From SOIA01 sp964348015 (GTDB lineage Bacteria; Acidobacteriota; Aminicenantia; Aminicenantales; Aminicenantaceae): 64,000 nt of DNA. The DNA lies in the NCBI GenBank assembly GCA_964348015.1, contig CAYGBC010000058.1, forward strand, positions 32,404 through 96,403, read 5' to 3'. The notes under the pieces were generated by a model. It did no database searches and had not been told where the DNA came from. It worked only from the letters and a program-made list of their open reading frames with translations. Shown here piece after piece: positions 44,702 through 53,281 of the stretch (position 1 is its first letter; every line of letters starts with the position of its first letter). A program made the translations under genes and the position numbers.

Positions 44702-44788
44702 AGGCTGTGAAATTTGAACAAGATGGATAAAAGGAGGCTCGGGAAAAGACCAAATGGATATTCACGGAGATTTTAAAGCGGATTCGCC

Positions 44789-44905
44789 ATGAATTTAAAG
44801 GGAAAGAATGCGATCGTCACGCGTTGTGACAGAGGGATCGGTCAAGCCATATCACTCGCTCTCGCCCAAAAGGGAGTGAATGTCTCTGTCCACTCCCATA
44901 GATAG
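44789..44905 (+). pseudogene. Remnant of a short-chain dehydrogenase/reductase (FabG-like N-terminus)
   Basis: The frame reads MNLKGKNAIVT-RCDRGIG-QAISLALAQKGVNVSV and stops at a TAG after 38 codons. This is the N-terminal Rossmann beta-alpha-beta of 3-oxoacyl-ACP-reductase-type SDRs. The usual TGGSRGIG cofactor loop has decayed to TRCDRGIG, losing the first glycine. Nothing homologous continues after the stop, so this is a truncated, inactive relic. Confidence 0.75.
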
Positions 44906-44936
44906 AAACAAAAAAAAGGCGCAACCGGTATAGGGA

Positions 44937-45368
44937 TTAGAACTTGAAGCTCAGCCCAAACCTGTATTTCTGGTCTGCTGCCGTTTCCATCGGATAGATG
45001 ACCTCAGAGAAGAGGAATAAAAAGTTCGTCCCGATCGTCACATACGGATACTGATACCCTTCATTCCTGGAGAACTGGTACCCTCCTCCTGTGTAGAACC
45101 GGAAAATGAGAATTTTCATTGGAAACATGTAGACCGCCCCGGCCTGGAACTCGAGGTCATCCACAGATTGTCTGTAATCCAGGTTTCCAGTGGCGTACAC
45201 GTTACCGAACAGGCGGGCTTTCAAACCGAAACTCGTGGGCTTGAAAAACCAGGAGACATTGAGATAGTTTTTATCTGGATAATTTCTGTGAGATTCAGCC
45301 AGGATTCCGCTTGCGCTGAACAGGATGATCAGGATTCCTATCAGGAATGAGAGAAATCGTTTCTTCAT
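44937..45368 (-). CDS. Small outer-membrane beta-barrel-like protein under sigma-54 control
   Basis: Not assigned to a family. The 143 residues start with a signal peptide (about 1-24, ending SGILAES). Alternating aromatic strands follow (LNVSWFFKPTSFGLKARLFG, FRFYTGGGYQFSR) and the protein ends in Phe (FGLSFKF), the usual C-terminus of outer-membrane barrels. GGAGGGAC precedes the ATG. A full sigma-54 promoter lies 42-57 bases upstream. Confidence 0.75.
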   Translation of the reverse strand: MKKRFLSFLIGILIILFSASGILAESHRNYPDKNYLNVSWFFKPTSFGLKARLFGNVYATGNLDYRQSVDDLEFQAGAVYMFPMKILIFRFYTGGGYQFSRNEGYQYPYVTIGTNFLFLFSEVIYPMETAADQKYRFGLSFKF

Positions 45369-45408
45369 TTGTCCCTCCGTATGAGTTATTGTGTTTCAGT
45401 TGGGAAAC

Positions 45409-45425
45409 TGCAAATATCGTGCCAA
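45409..45425 (-). promoter_or_regulatory. Sigma-54 (-24/-12) promoter of the outer-membrane protein gene
   Basis: The minus strand reads TTGGCACGATATTTGCA, a full consensus match differing by one spacer base from the promoter at 14242-14259. Predicted start near 45397 gives a leader of about 30 bases containing the Shine-Dalgarno. Confidence 0.88.
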
Positions 45426-45444
45426 TTGAATCCCTCGAGTTGGC

Positions 45445-45487
45445 ATTCTTGTTCTGCCCTAATAAGAGGACAGATGTAATCAAGAAT
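45445..45487. promoter_or_regulatory. Candidate activator site upstream of the sigma-54 promoter
   Basis: ATTCTTG (45445-45451) and CAAGAAT (45481-45487) form an inverted repeat 20 to 62 bases upstream of the -24 box. Weak evidence: position and symmetry only. Confidence 0.3.
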
Positions 45488-45601
45488 GAAACCGCTCCCG
45501 CCTAAGATATTGCGAGGCCGGCTTGAACCATCTCAGTTTAAATCGAGAGAGATCGGGAAAAAATTGGGCGTCACTCAAACGAATTCTGAAGAGAGCCGTT
45601 C

Positions 45602-46039
45602 TTATCCCGCTTCTTCATGAATTTCTTCTGCAGGATGGGGATTGTGAATCATTTCGACTTCTTGGACTTCTTGAACTTCCCGACCTTCTTTCATCATCTT
45701 GACAGTTCCATCGAAAAATGCGTTGTCGGAGATCATGACTGCTGGAGTAAGGATTTCGCCTCTGAACTTTCCTGTGTCTCGAAGTTCCACTTTTTCATTG
45801 GCCATGACTTTCCCTTCGACTTCGCCCTCGATAATAATATACTCGGCCTTGACTTCCCCCTTGAGTTTTCCCGTCTTTCCGACGAAAAGAAGTGCTGTGA
45901 GGTCGATCGTCCCTTCGAATTCGCCGTTCAGGAAAAGATTGTGGGATCCCTTGAGGTTTCCCTGGACACTTAATCCCTCGAATATGGCAGTGGTATCCGT
46001 TTTCTGGTTTTTCTCCAATGAACGGAAATTCACTTTCAT
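45602..46039 (-). CDS. Bactofilin (polymer-forming cytoskeletal protein)
   Basis: Self-polymerising beta-helix protein that scaffolds cell-shape or envelope functions. The 145 residues have a short N-terminal tail, the DUF583 beta-helix core (about 22-115) with regularly spaced hydrophobic/Gly turns (LSVQGNLKGSHNLFLNGEFEG, KLKGEVKAEYIIIEGEVEG, split), and an acidic tail (EEIHEEAG). GGAGGG precedes the ATG. It stands alone, without an adjacent M23 peptidase. Confidence 0.9.
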   Translation of the reverse strand: MKVNFRSLEKNQKTDTTAIFEGLSVQGNLKGSHNLFLNGEFEGTIDLTALLFVGKTGKLKGEVKAEYIIIEGEVEGKVMANEKVELRDTGKFRGEILTPAVMISDNAFFDGTVKMMKEGREVQEVQEVEMIHNPHPAEEIHEEAG

Positions 46040-46274
46040 AATGCAACCCTCCTGTTAAAAATTTTGCCCCCCAAAATAAAAGGAGAGGAATCTGTTATTC
46101 TGGAACATGTTGTTTTCCTCGACCTCTGTGGAATCTTAGTTTGAGATTCACTCAGTTGGAGCAAAGCGCATTTTGTGCTCAGAGCTTATAGCACATGTAT
46201 TTTCTGATGTCAAAGCCAAAAAACCTTAAAAAAACTGAATAATTGGAAGAGGGAAGACCTTCCCGACGTGATTA

Positions 46275-46403
46275 TTATTCCTCCCGCCGTTCCTTTTTTC
46301 TTCTGTCTCCTTTGCGACGGTCGTGTAATCTTCTCCGGTCTGAGCTAGTCCGCCGCTCAGGGCCGCGATATTTTAAAGGATCTTTTTTCTCTTCCTTGCT
46401 CAT
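46275..46403 (-). CDS. Tiny Arg/Lys-rich protein (42 aa)
   Basis: From the ATG at 46403 the minus strand encodes MSKEEKKDPLKYRGPERR followed by repeated basic DRR-type units (DRRRLHDRRKGDRRKKERREE region) and two TAA stops. A strong GGAGG lies eight bases before the ATG, which supports translation. Strongly basic, no membrane segment; nucleic-acid or acidic-protein binding is possible but unproven. No homologue recognised. Confidence 0.6.
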   Translation of the reverse strand: MSKEEKKDPLKYRGPERRTSSDRRRLHDRRKGDRRKKERREE

Positions 46404-47040
46404 ATGGCCATCCTCCAGTTCTCTTTTCTCCAATATTTACATTTGAGGAGTGCAGATTCACGCGAAAAAATGGTCTTTACTGAGATTCTTTCCCCTCATT
46501 TCAAGAATCAAAAAGAATCGCTTTACGCTTCAAAACATCTCATGGAATAATGTGTACCACCAAACCGAATAAAGACTTGTTAGTGTTTATAATATTTTTG
46601 AGGTGAAGTCAAGGATGAAATCCAATCACTTCTGATAATAGGAGTTAGTGTTGAATTCAAAATAATTTTTTTCTTGAATAGACAGTTCCATGTGACAACT
46701 CGATAGAAACAAGATTAGGCGGCGGGAAATTTTTTTAAGTGATCAGGGATTGGATTCGTTAGAGTGACATCGGGGAGGGATTTCCTTGAGCCCTGACTGT
46801 GTGAGACAGACCTGACTGGGAGGAACCTTCCTTAGCCTCTCAGTTTAACCCGTATAAAGGGAAAAAAGATGTACATATTAGTAATAAAGAGAGACTTTGA
46901 AGGAAATCGCCTTTTCAGGTGATTTTGAAGATGATTATTAACACTTTTTCTCACCCCCCGCCTCACCCCCAACACAGCGGGAAGTGAACGGGCAGCAATA
47001 CGGAAGGGAAGGCGGGATTCATTTTAGAGGAGGATTTCCT
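46404..47040. other. Intergenic stretch of about 640 bases
   Basis: No gene supported. A hairpin AAATCGCC-(6)-GGTGATTT (46904-46925, one G-T pair) is the clearest structure. AT-rich DNA (46560-46740) is followed by a more GC-balanced block (46760-46850) with CCTGACTG repeats (46793-46800 and 46810-46818). No riboswitch family recognised. Confidence 0.5.
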
Positions 47041-48402
47041 TCAAGCGACGGAAGCCTGCTTCTCTGAACTGATCATCTGGAGGAATTCTTTTCCTTTTCC
47101 GAAAGGATCAAGATACTCCTTTATTTCTGTTGATTTCTTCGATAAGTCAATAAGCCCCTTTTTTTTCTCAGGCGCGAGGATCTCAACCTTTGGGTTGAAT
47201 ATATCGTCTCCATTCTGCTCTCTGACTACCGCAACGCTTCCCTCGCTCAAAGAGACAATGCTTTTCACCGGCCAAACTCCCATGACTTGGAAAAACCTCT
47301 CCAGGAGTTCAGGATCAAAAGCCTTCCCACTCTCTTTTTGCATAACATTATAGATTTGAATCGGAGGGTAGCTCTTCTTGTAGGACCTGATCTGTGAAAG
47401 GGCATCATAGACATCACACATCGACACAAGAAGCGAAGTGGGGTGTGGTTTTTGCGGGAATGCGAGCTTGGGATAGCCCTTCAGGTCGTATCTCAGGTGA
47501 TGCTCGAAAGCCACGACAACTGGCAGCGTTCCCAGGGTATCCAAATATTTAAACAGAATTTCTGCACCAATGACAGAATGATGTTTCATCAATGAGATCT
47601 CTTCTTTATTCAGTTTATCTGTTTTCTGAATGACTTTATGAGAAATATAGAGTTTACCGATATCGTGAAACAGGGCGGCAATGCCGATATCCAGAACATC
47701 ATCCTTCCTGTATCCCATTTTTGAAGAGATGTGCAGGGAAAGGATTGTGACGTTGAGGACATGGACAAAGGTGATAAGGTCTTTTCTTCGGAAAGTGGTT
47801 AAATCCAGAAACTCCTGGTACATATCGATCATATTTTCTAAGAAATTCAAGACGTCATATCTGAGTTCCAAATAATCCAGCTCTTCCTGGTCAATCACCT
47901 TTTGCAGGTATTCATTGACTTTTTCCAGAGAGCCTTCATATTCCATCAGGTAGTTTCTGAGCTTTTTCACTTTGTCTTTCAGTTCTGGAGACGGAGTTTT
48001 TATTTTTCCTGCCTGAATATTTTTGATGCCCAGGAGAGAGAAATAATTCCCGAAATCTTTCTTTCCGTTATCTTGAGGGGCTGTTAAAACTTCAAGAAAC
48101 CTGGCCAGTTCTTCTCTCTGGAGAGATTGGTAAAACACGATTCGCTCAATATCCCTTTCCTGCAGATAGAGGATCAGAGGTTTTAATTTCTTGCTCAAGT
48201 CAAAAAAAATGAAATGTTCAAACGCCAGCTCACCGTTGACGATTCCGATGATCAATTCTTTTCTTTCTCTAAAGATATCCTGAAGGTCTATGTAGAGTTG
48301 ATTGATGGTTTCGGTGAACCTCGGGTGATCAGTCGTATAGATCTTCGCCGCCCGGATAGCAGCGATAAAATCGGTGAGAGCTTTCTTAATTTTCTCCTGC
48401 AT
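47041..48402 (-). CDS. HD-GYP domain protein with N-terminal domain shared with its operon partner
   Basis: The 453 residues have no membrane helix. The N-terminal domain (about 1-140) starts AAKIYTTDHPRF and is related to that of the upstream gene. The HD-GYP domain (about 230-400) keeps LFHDIGKL and a GYP variant (FEHHLRYDLKGYPK), but the DGTGYP and SDRPY motifs are altered (SMCDVYDALSQIRSYKKSYPP). Metal binding looks possible, cyclic-di-GMP hydrolysis less certain. It overlaps the upstream gene by 17 bases. Confidence 0.83.
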   Translation of the reverse strand: MQEKIKKALTDFIAAIRAAKIYTTDHPRFTETINQLYIDLQDIFRERKELIIGIVNGELAFEHFIFFDLSKKLKPLILYLQERDIERIVFYQSLQREELARFLEVLTAPQDNGKKDFGNYFSLLGIKNIQAGKIKTPSPELKDKVKKLRNYLMEYEGSLEKVNEYLQKVIDQEELDYLELRYDVLNFLENMIDMYQEFLDLTTFRRKDLITFVHVLNVTILSLHISSKMGYRKDDVLDIGIAALFHDIGKLYISHKVIQKTDKLNKEEISLMKHHSVIGAEILFKYLDTLGTLPVVVAFEHHLRYDLKGYPKLAFPQKPHPTSLLVSMCDVYDALSQIRSYKKSYPPIQIYNVMQKESGKAFDPELLERFFQVMGVWPVKSIVSLSEGSVAVVREQNGDDIFNPKVEILAPEKKKGLIDLSKKSTEIKEYLDPFGKGKEFLQMISSEKQASVA

Positions 48403-50320
48403 CCCACTTCCTCAAGACCTCTAATGCCTTTTCCCTTAGCTTTTTATTCCAGAAGAATTTCTTTTTACTGAAAATTATTAAATGATCCTTGGCTTCCTTG
48501 AGACCGATATTCTGGATGACTTCAATATGGTCGATTAAAATCTTGTTTTTTGTCCCGAATGCAGACGGAATAGAAAAAAACTTTGTCAGAGCCCTTTCTC
48601 TCGTTGCCGGCTTTCTTGTCAGGATCTGGAGAGCCTCTTTTTTGAGAGGCGCGCTCCCGCCCTCGAGAATTCTGAAGAGTCGGTTTTCATCATATGTCGA
48701 GGACAGCTGCTGGACCTTAAGTACTTCGATTTTGATCGATTCAGTACCATACGACAAAATATCACTCAAAATTTCTAGAGATGGAGGAGTATCAATCTTT
48801 CCCAGGCTTTGTATGATTGTTTTGAGGAATTCGATGTCGGAAAACCTTATCCTCAGATTCTTTTTGAAAAGATTAAGGCTGTCGGGGTGCAGCTCGAAGA
48901 AGTATTTGAGGATTTGGACATTGACCTTATTCTCCTCGAAAATCTTGATCAGAATGGCCCGGCTACTCAAAAAACCTCCCTTCAGGTAGGCGATCAAAGG
49001 TCCAACATCTGAAGCTGCCTTTTTTTCTTTAAAAGCTTCGTCCACGAGGAAACTGACGATTTTCGCATTTGTCTGAGAAAGTACGGGCTCAAAAGCCAGC
49101 TCTTTTCTTCTTTTGTTCAATATTTGAGTGAGATGCTTGAGGTATTCCAGGTCTCTGTCCTGGAGTATACTGTTCCATTCCACCAGGATTTTCTCCAGCG
49201 TGGATACGACTCTCTTTTTTCTCTCTTCTTCATTCAGCATGCTCAGGAGAAAGTAACGGTAATTTTTCTGCAGAAGATGAATGTCCAAGCTTATTTTATC
49301 CTCAGTACGCAAATCCTTGAGAAGAGAAGAGAGGGTCTGTCTGTAAATTTCTGGAATGATTTCGCTCGTCGAACCGGTCATTAATTCTTTGATCTTTTGC
49401 CTTATTTCAGGAGAACGATGGACAATGCTGGCCTTTTGGAATTGTTCAGCAAAGGAGGCGGCAATTTTTTTATGTCGTCTCTTTTCGGAAAGCTGGGAGA
49501 AAACTTGAAAACTCAAGGCATTGAATTCGTCATCGTTGAGTATCTCTTCCAGCAAAGTGGAGGCCACGTCCTCTTCACTGAGTTCTTTAAAAAATTTCCT
49601 GGCCTTTGAGATCTTTGTTTCGCGGGATATGTCTTTGTTTCGCATGATGGATTTGAGCAGTTCTTTGGAACACCTGCGGAATTTGTCCTGTTCCATATGT
49701 TTGAGCTGTTGGAGGAATTTATCGATGTTTGTCCTGAACTGTTCATTCTCGAGCAGTTCTTCAATTTTGAAGTGACCTAAGACTTTCTCAAAACTCTCTG
49801 TGAGCTCACTGATTTTCTGAGCATCTTCTTTTTTTATCGCTTCCTGGAGTAAGTGGGACCAGATATCCTTGATTTCTTCGCCTTCACCGGTCAGAAACTG
49901 AGAGTAATCCAGCTCCTCCACAGAGAGATGAGTGATGTTTTCTTGCTCAAAGATCTGGCTGAAACCTCCCTTTTTCAGAATATCTTTGGGGTGGAGATAG
50001 ACTTTGCTGATGAAGGCCATCAGTTCTTCTGGCGTGATGCCTTCTTGAATCTCAAGGCTCTTGATCATATGGAGATGAAAAATTTGGGCGAGTTCTTCAT
50101 AGGTTCTCGCTTTTTCGAAATGTTTGCCGTCTACCAGCAATGCGTCAGCTTTAACGCCGATCCGAATCGGGGATAAATAATTGAGAAGGGCGTCGATTTT
50201 TTCTTTGCCGTCTTTGACTGATTCTTTGAATGCGGGATGATCGCTTGTGTAAATCGAGGCTTTCTTAAGAGAGAGCTTCAGGCTCCTGAAAAAGCTTTCC
50301 AGGGCTTGTTTCTTGTCCAT
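48386..50320 (-). CDS. Large helical-repeat protein, partner of the HD-GYP protein
   Basis: Not assigned to a named family. The 644 residues are nearly all predicted helix. The N-terminal domain (about 1-140) carries KKASIYTSDHPAF, like IYTTDHPRF in the next gene, so both share one domain. The rest looks like HEAT-type repeats, clearest at about 480-640 (LEILSDILSYGTESIKIEVLK, KKEALQILTRKPATRERAL, split). It overlaps the HD-GYP gene by 17 bases. A scaffold or regulator of that protein is an inference from coupling. Confidence 0.7.
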   Translation of the reverse strand: MDKKQALESFFRSLKLSLKKASIYTSDHPAFKESVKDGKEKIDALLNYLSPIRIGVKADALLVDGKHFEKARTYEELAQIFHLHMIKSLEIQEGITPEELMAFISKVYLHPKDILKKGGFSQIFEQENITHLSVEELDYSQFLTGEGEEIKDIWSHLLQEAIKKEDAQKISELTESFEKVLGHFKIEELLENEQFRTNIDKFLQQLKHMEQDKFRRCSKELLKSIMRNKDISRETKISKARKFFKELSEEDVASTLLEEILNDDEFNALSFQVFSQLSEKRRHKKIAASFAEQFQKASIVHRSPEIRQKIKELMTGSTSEIIPEIYRQTLSSLLKDLRTEDKISLDIHLLQKNYRYFLLSMLNEEERKKRVVSTLEKILVEWNSILQDRDLEYLKHLTQILNKRRKELAFEPVLSQTNAKIVSFLVDEAFKEKKAASDVGPLIAYLKGGFLSSRAILIKIFEENKVNVQILKYFFELHPDSLNLFKKNLRIRFSDIEFLKTIIQSLGKIDTPPSLEILSDILSYGTESIKIEVLKVQQLSSTYDENRLFRILEGGSAPLKKEALQILTRKPATRERALTKFFSIPSAFGTKNKILIDHIEVIQNIGLKEAKDHLIIFSKKKFFWNKKLREKALEVLRKWDAGEN

Positions 50321-50450
50321 TTTTCAGCAGAGTTTATGAGATGATTTGTGAAACGATCTCTTGGCTTCCTTTTCTCCTCCTTGCGGAGAGAGAATTTCCC
50401 TCTCGGATTGGCTGTATTGTCAGAGTTCCTTATCTGAACTGGCGAGCAGT

Positions 50451-50480
50451 ATTTTATATGAAGAGAGAAAAAAATGTCAA
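50451..50480 (-). promoter_or_regulatory. Promoter of the helical-repeat/HD-GYP operon
   Basis: On the minus strand a perfect TTGACA (50480-50475) is followed after 18 bases by TAAAAT (50456-50451), or after 16 by TATAAA. The predicted leader of about 125 bases contains a GAGAG/CTCTC hairpin near 50385-50401. Confidence 0.6.
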
Positions 50481-50665
50481 GTGCTCAATTTAAGACGAAT
50501 GAAATCAGGACTGGCCAGAAAATAAAGAATGCTTGATACAGTTTCGAACACGGACACGAACGATGAGTGGAACCAGGGAGTCAGAATCGAGATGCGAAAT
50601 TATGGGATTTCAGGAGTGGGTTTGGTTTGACTTCGCGTGTGCAAAAATTAATATTAAGGCTATTT

Positions 50666-51046
50666 TCACTCGGCCGGCTCTCTGGTCCAGACGCTTTCCA
50701 TCTTATTCTTGAACCTTATCACCCCGTTACTGGCAGGGTGATAATAAAAAGGAAACTCGTATTTTTGAAAGCCACGCGCTACGTAAGAAATCGTGTACAG
50801 TGTCCACTCTTCTTCGGGGATTCTCTGAGTTTTCATGTCTTTGATGAAGAAGTTGCTGACCTGCCCGTCTTTGGACCCGAATTTGACTTCTTCTTTTGTG
50901 ATTTCAAAAAAGCATCCCTCATAGATCGGAGTCGGAGTCTTCCAGATACCCACGAGCTCATCCGGAACCACGGGTTTTCTTGAACATCCATAGGCTAAAA
51001 ATACAGAGAGGATAGCGAGTATGACGAATATCGTTTTTGTTTTCAT
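50666..51046 (-). CDS. Small lipoprotein, paralogue A
   Basis: 126 residues beginning MKTKTIFVILAILSVFLAYGC, a lipoprotein signal with lipidation at Cys21. The mature domain starts VVPDELVGIWK and has alternating strands, reminiscent of lipocalin-like GxW proteins, but no family is certain. It is clearly related to the lipoprotein at 55763-56140 (shared PDEL-G-WK, FFE-T-E, LYT--YV, FPFYY/FSFYF). It follows HD-GYP gene A by about 110 bases, as paralogue B follows HD-GYP gene B. Confidence 0.75.
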   Translation of the reverse strand: MKTKTIFVILAILSVFLAYGCSRKPVVPDELVGIWKTPTPIYEGCFFEITKEEVKFGSKDGQVSNFFIKDMKTQRIPEEEWTLYTISYVARGFQKYEFPFYYHPASNGVIRFKNKMESVWTREPAE

Positions 51047-51154
51047 TTGAGTTTCCGCCCTATTTCGTATGGAATGGGGTCCGGTTGTGTACAAGCCGAA
51101 CAAAAATTGTGCGAAATAAAATCTTTTTTGACTTCTAAAGTGAAACCAATCATT

Positions 51155-53266
51155 TTACTTTTTTTTCTCTTTAGCCATGACTTTCACGAAAACATCCACC
51201 ACTTTGGGGTCAAACCGACTTCCCGCCCCCTCTTTGATATACTTGATTGCACTCTTGCGGTCAAGCGCTTTTCTGTACGGCCTGTCTGAGATGAGGGCGT
51301 CAAACGTGTCGGCCACTATGAAAATGCGGGCCCCTAAATTGATGGATTCTCCCATAAGCCCGTTTGGATAGCCCGTTCCGTCGTAAAACTCATGGTGCTG
51401 GAGGACAATCGGTATGACATCAGAATACGCGGCGATGGGTTCCAGGATTCGTACCCCCACAGTCGTGTGCTTGTGCATAAGGTCTTCTTCTTCAGGCGTA
51501 AGATTTCCCACTTTGTCCAAAATTTCGGGTGGTATTCCGAGCTTTCCGATGTCATGGAGCAAACCCCCGCGACGAAGGTCATCGAGTTCATCCTGATCGA
51601 GTCCCATGCCCTTGCCGATTTTTATGGCCAGCTTCGTGCTCCGCTCAGAGTGACCCGCCGTCCAGGAAGATTTGGCGTCGATCGCCCGGGCCAGAGCTCT
51701 CAGTGTTCCCCAATTCAGCTCGTTCAATTCCTCGATCAACCGGGCATTCGAAAAAGCGACAGCCACCTGATTCGCCAGGCGGCGGGCATTGTCGAGGTCT
51801 TCCTGGGAAAATTTGGGCTGTTTGACATAACCGAGAGAGATAATCCCGGCCAGCCCTTGTTTGAGGAAAAGCGGCAGCACCAGGAATGATTTGATCCCCC
51901 GTTTAGCCAGAGGAGCCAGGTATTGAGGGAGGTTCTCGTCCAGTGTGATCAACTGAGTCTCCGGATTTTCCCGGAGCGTCTGCATCTCTTCCGGCGTGAT
52001 CTGGACTGTCTCGACGATGCTTTCTTTATCTTTCTGATCCTCACCAATGTAGCTCTGGGCTGTATCACTCGAGCCGGGATCGAGGACAGTGATGCTCGTA
52101 CTCTTGCAGGGGAAAACTTCCCGTATGCGGGCAACTAAAGTGTTCACGATTTTTTCCGTATCCAGGACCGATAAAATAGCCCTGTCGATGTCGCCCATCG
52201 TGACCAGGGCTTTAAACTGTTTCCCCAGCTGGCTGGCCATCGAGTTGAATGATTCCGCAACTTCTTCAAACTCGTCGTTGCTCGCCACTATTACTCGGCT
52301 GTCGAATTCTCTCTTGGCGAGGCGTTTTGTTCCCTCTTTGAGCTTTTCGAGCGGGCCCATACTTCTCCGGATCTGAATGAAACTCAGGAAAAGAACGAAC
52401 CACAGGGAGGCGAGGACAACGAGAGGAATCCAGTATTTTGGGATATTAATCGGCTGGAGCACTTTTTCTTTGAGTTCGCTCACCACGAGTTTCCAGTTTT
52501 CGGCTGCATACTTATTCTGAAGAAGAATAGGCCGGAAACTTGCCAGATAGCCTTTCCCCCTATGGGACCATTCAAATTGAGACGGTTGTCTTTCTTCCAT
52601 TTGGTTTTGTACGGATTGAGGAAATTTCACAGGAGGAAGTAATGTGGAGAGAAGAATGTTGTTGGATTTGTCCAGAACACACACGTAGGTGCTGGAGGGG
52701 AGGTAATCACTTTGGAGAGAGAACCAGATGAAATTGGGTCTGATTTCGGCCACGAGCATGTCTTGAGTTTGCTGTTTTGGATCGAGTGCGACTGCCATGA
52801 ATATTCGTGTATGATTGTTTTGACGGTATTCCGTAATCACAGCCGCCCCCCTGTCCAGGATTGTTTTTTTTGTTTCGAGAGAGAGATCAGGGGGATTGGA
52901 AATGTGGCCGAATACATGTCTTGTTGATCCCTCTTCTGGGATAAGAAGCAGCCCTTTAAACCGTGGCTCGCGGCCTGATTCAGGATCTTGAGGGATATAG
53001 TAATAAGTCTGGTTCGGGTTGGCCATCATGTTGGAAGCAATCACCTTCATATCATCAATAAGAAGCTCGAAACGTTCATAGATAGCCTGGGACATAGTGT
53101 GCCCGGTCAAGCGGATACGCTCCTGGCTTTGATCTCGGAGCTCTTTTGTGATTGTTGTGAGGGAGACAACCGCCATTATAGATATCGGGAGCAGAGCGCA
53201 GGAGATAAACAGGAAGAAAATGCGTTGAGCGACTTTACTGCGCAGGAAAGTCAGCTCAAGTTTCAT
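51155..53266 (-). CDS. Membrane HD-GYP receptor A (sensor-HAMP-GAF-HD-GYP)
   Basis: Predicted cyclic-di-GMP phosphodiesterase receptor of 703 residues: membrane helix about 13-35, periplasmic Cache-like sensor (about 40-275), second helix (about 280-302), HAMP (about 302-355), GAF (about 370-505), HD-GYP (about 520-695). The output domain has LLHDIGKLGIP, HHEFYDGTGYP and ADTFDALISDRPYRK, all catalytic residues intact. It is 15 bases downstream of the pseudopilin gene and paralogous to the receptor at 56351-58459. Confidence 0.9.
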   Translation of the reverse strand: MKLELTFLRSKVAQRIFFLFISCALLPISIMAVVSLTTITKELRDQSQERIRLTGHTMSQAIYERFELLIDDMKVIASNMMANPNQTYYYIPQDPESGREPRFKGLLLIPEEGSTRHVFGHISNPPDLSLETKKTILDRGAAVITEYRQNNHTRIFMAVALDPKQQTQDMLVAEIRPNFIWFSLQSDYLPSSTYVCVLDKSNNILLSTLLPPVKFPQSVQNQMEERQPSQFEWSHRGKGYLASFRPILLQNKYAAENWKLVVSELKEKVLQPINIPKYWIPLVVLASLWFVLFLSFIQIRRSMGPLEKLKEGTKRLAKREFDSRVIVASNDEFEEVAESFNSMASQLGKQFKALVTMGDIDRAILSVLDTEKIVNTLVARIREVFPCKSTSITVLDPGSSDTAQSYIGEDQKDKESIVETVQITPEEMQTLRENPETQLITLDENLPQYLAPLAKRGIKSFLVLPLFLKQGLAGIISLGYVKQPKFSQEDLDNARRLANQVAVAFSNARLIEELNELNWGTLRALARAIDAKSSWTAGHSERSTKLAIKIGKGMGLDQDELDDLRRGGLLHDIGKLGIPPEILDKVGNLTPEEEDLMHKHTTVGVRILEPIAAYSDVIPIVLQHHEFYDGTGYPNGLMGESINLGARIFIVADTFDALISDRPYRKALDRKSAIKYIKEGAGSRFDPKVVDVFVKVMAKEKKK

Positions 53267-53281
53267 GCTCGAAAAGAGGGA

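Noticed and set aside
46404..47040. Cyclic-di-GMP or other riboswitch near the HD-GYP genes
   Set aside because: No match to the GEMM consensus or another family on either strand, and the region is downstream, not upstream, of the HD-GYP gene.
51081..51118. Sigma-54 promoter upstream of lipoprotein A (TTCGCACAATTTTTGTT)
   Set aside because: Both key dinucleotides (GG at -24, GC at -12) are altered.
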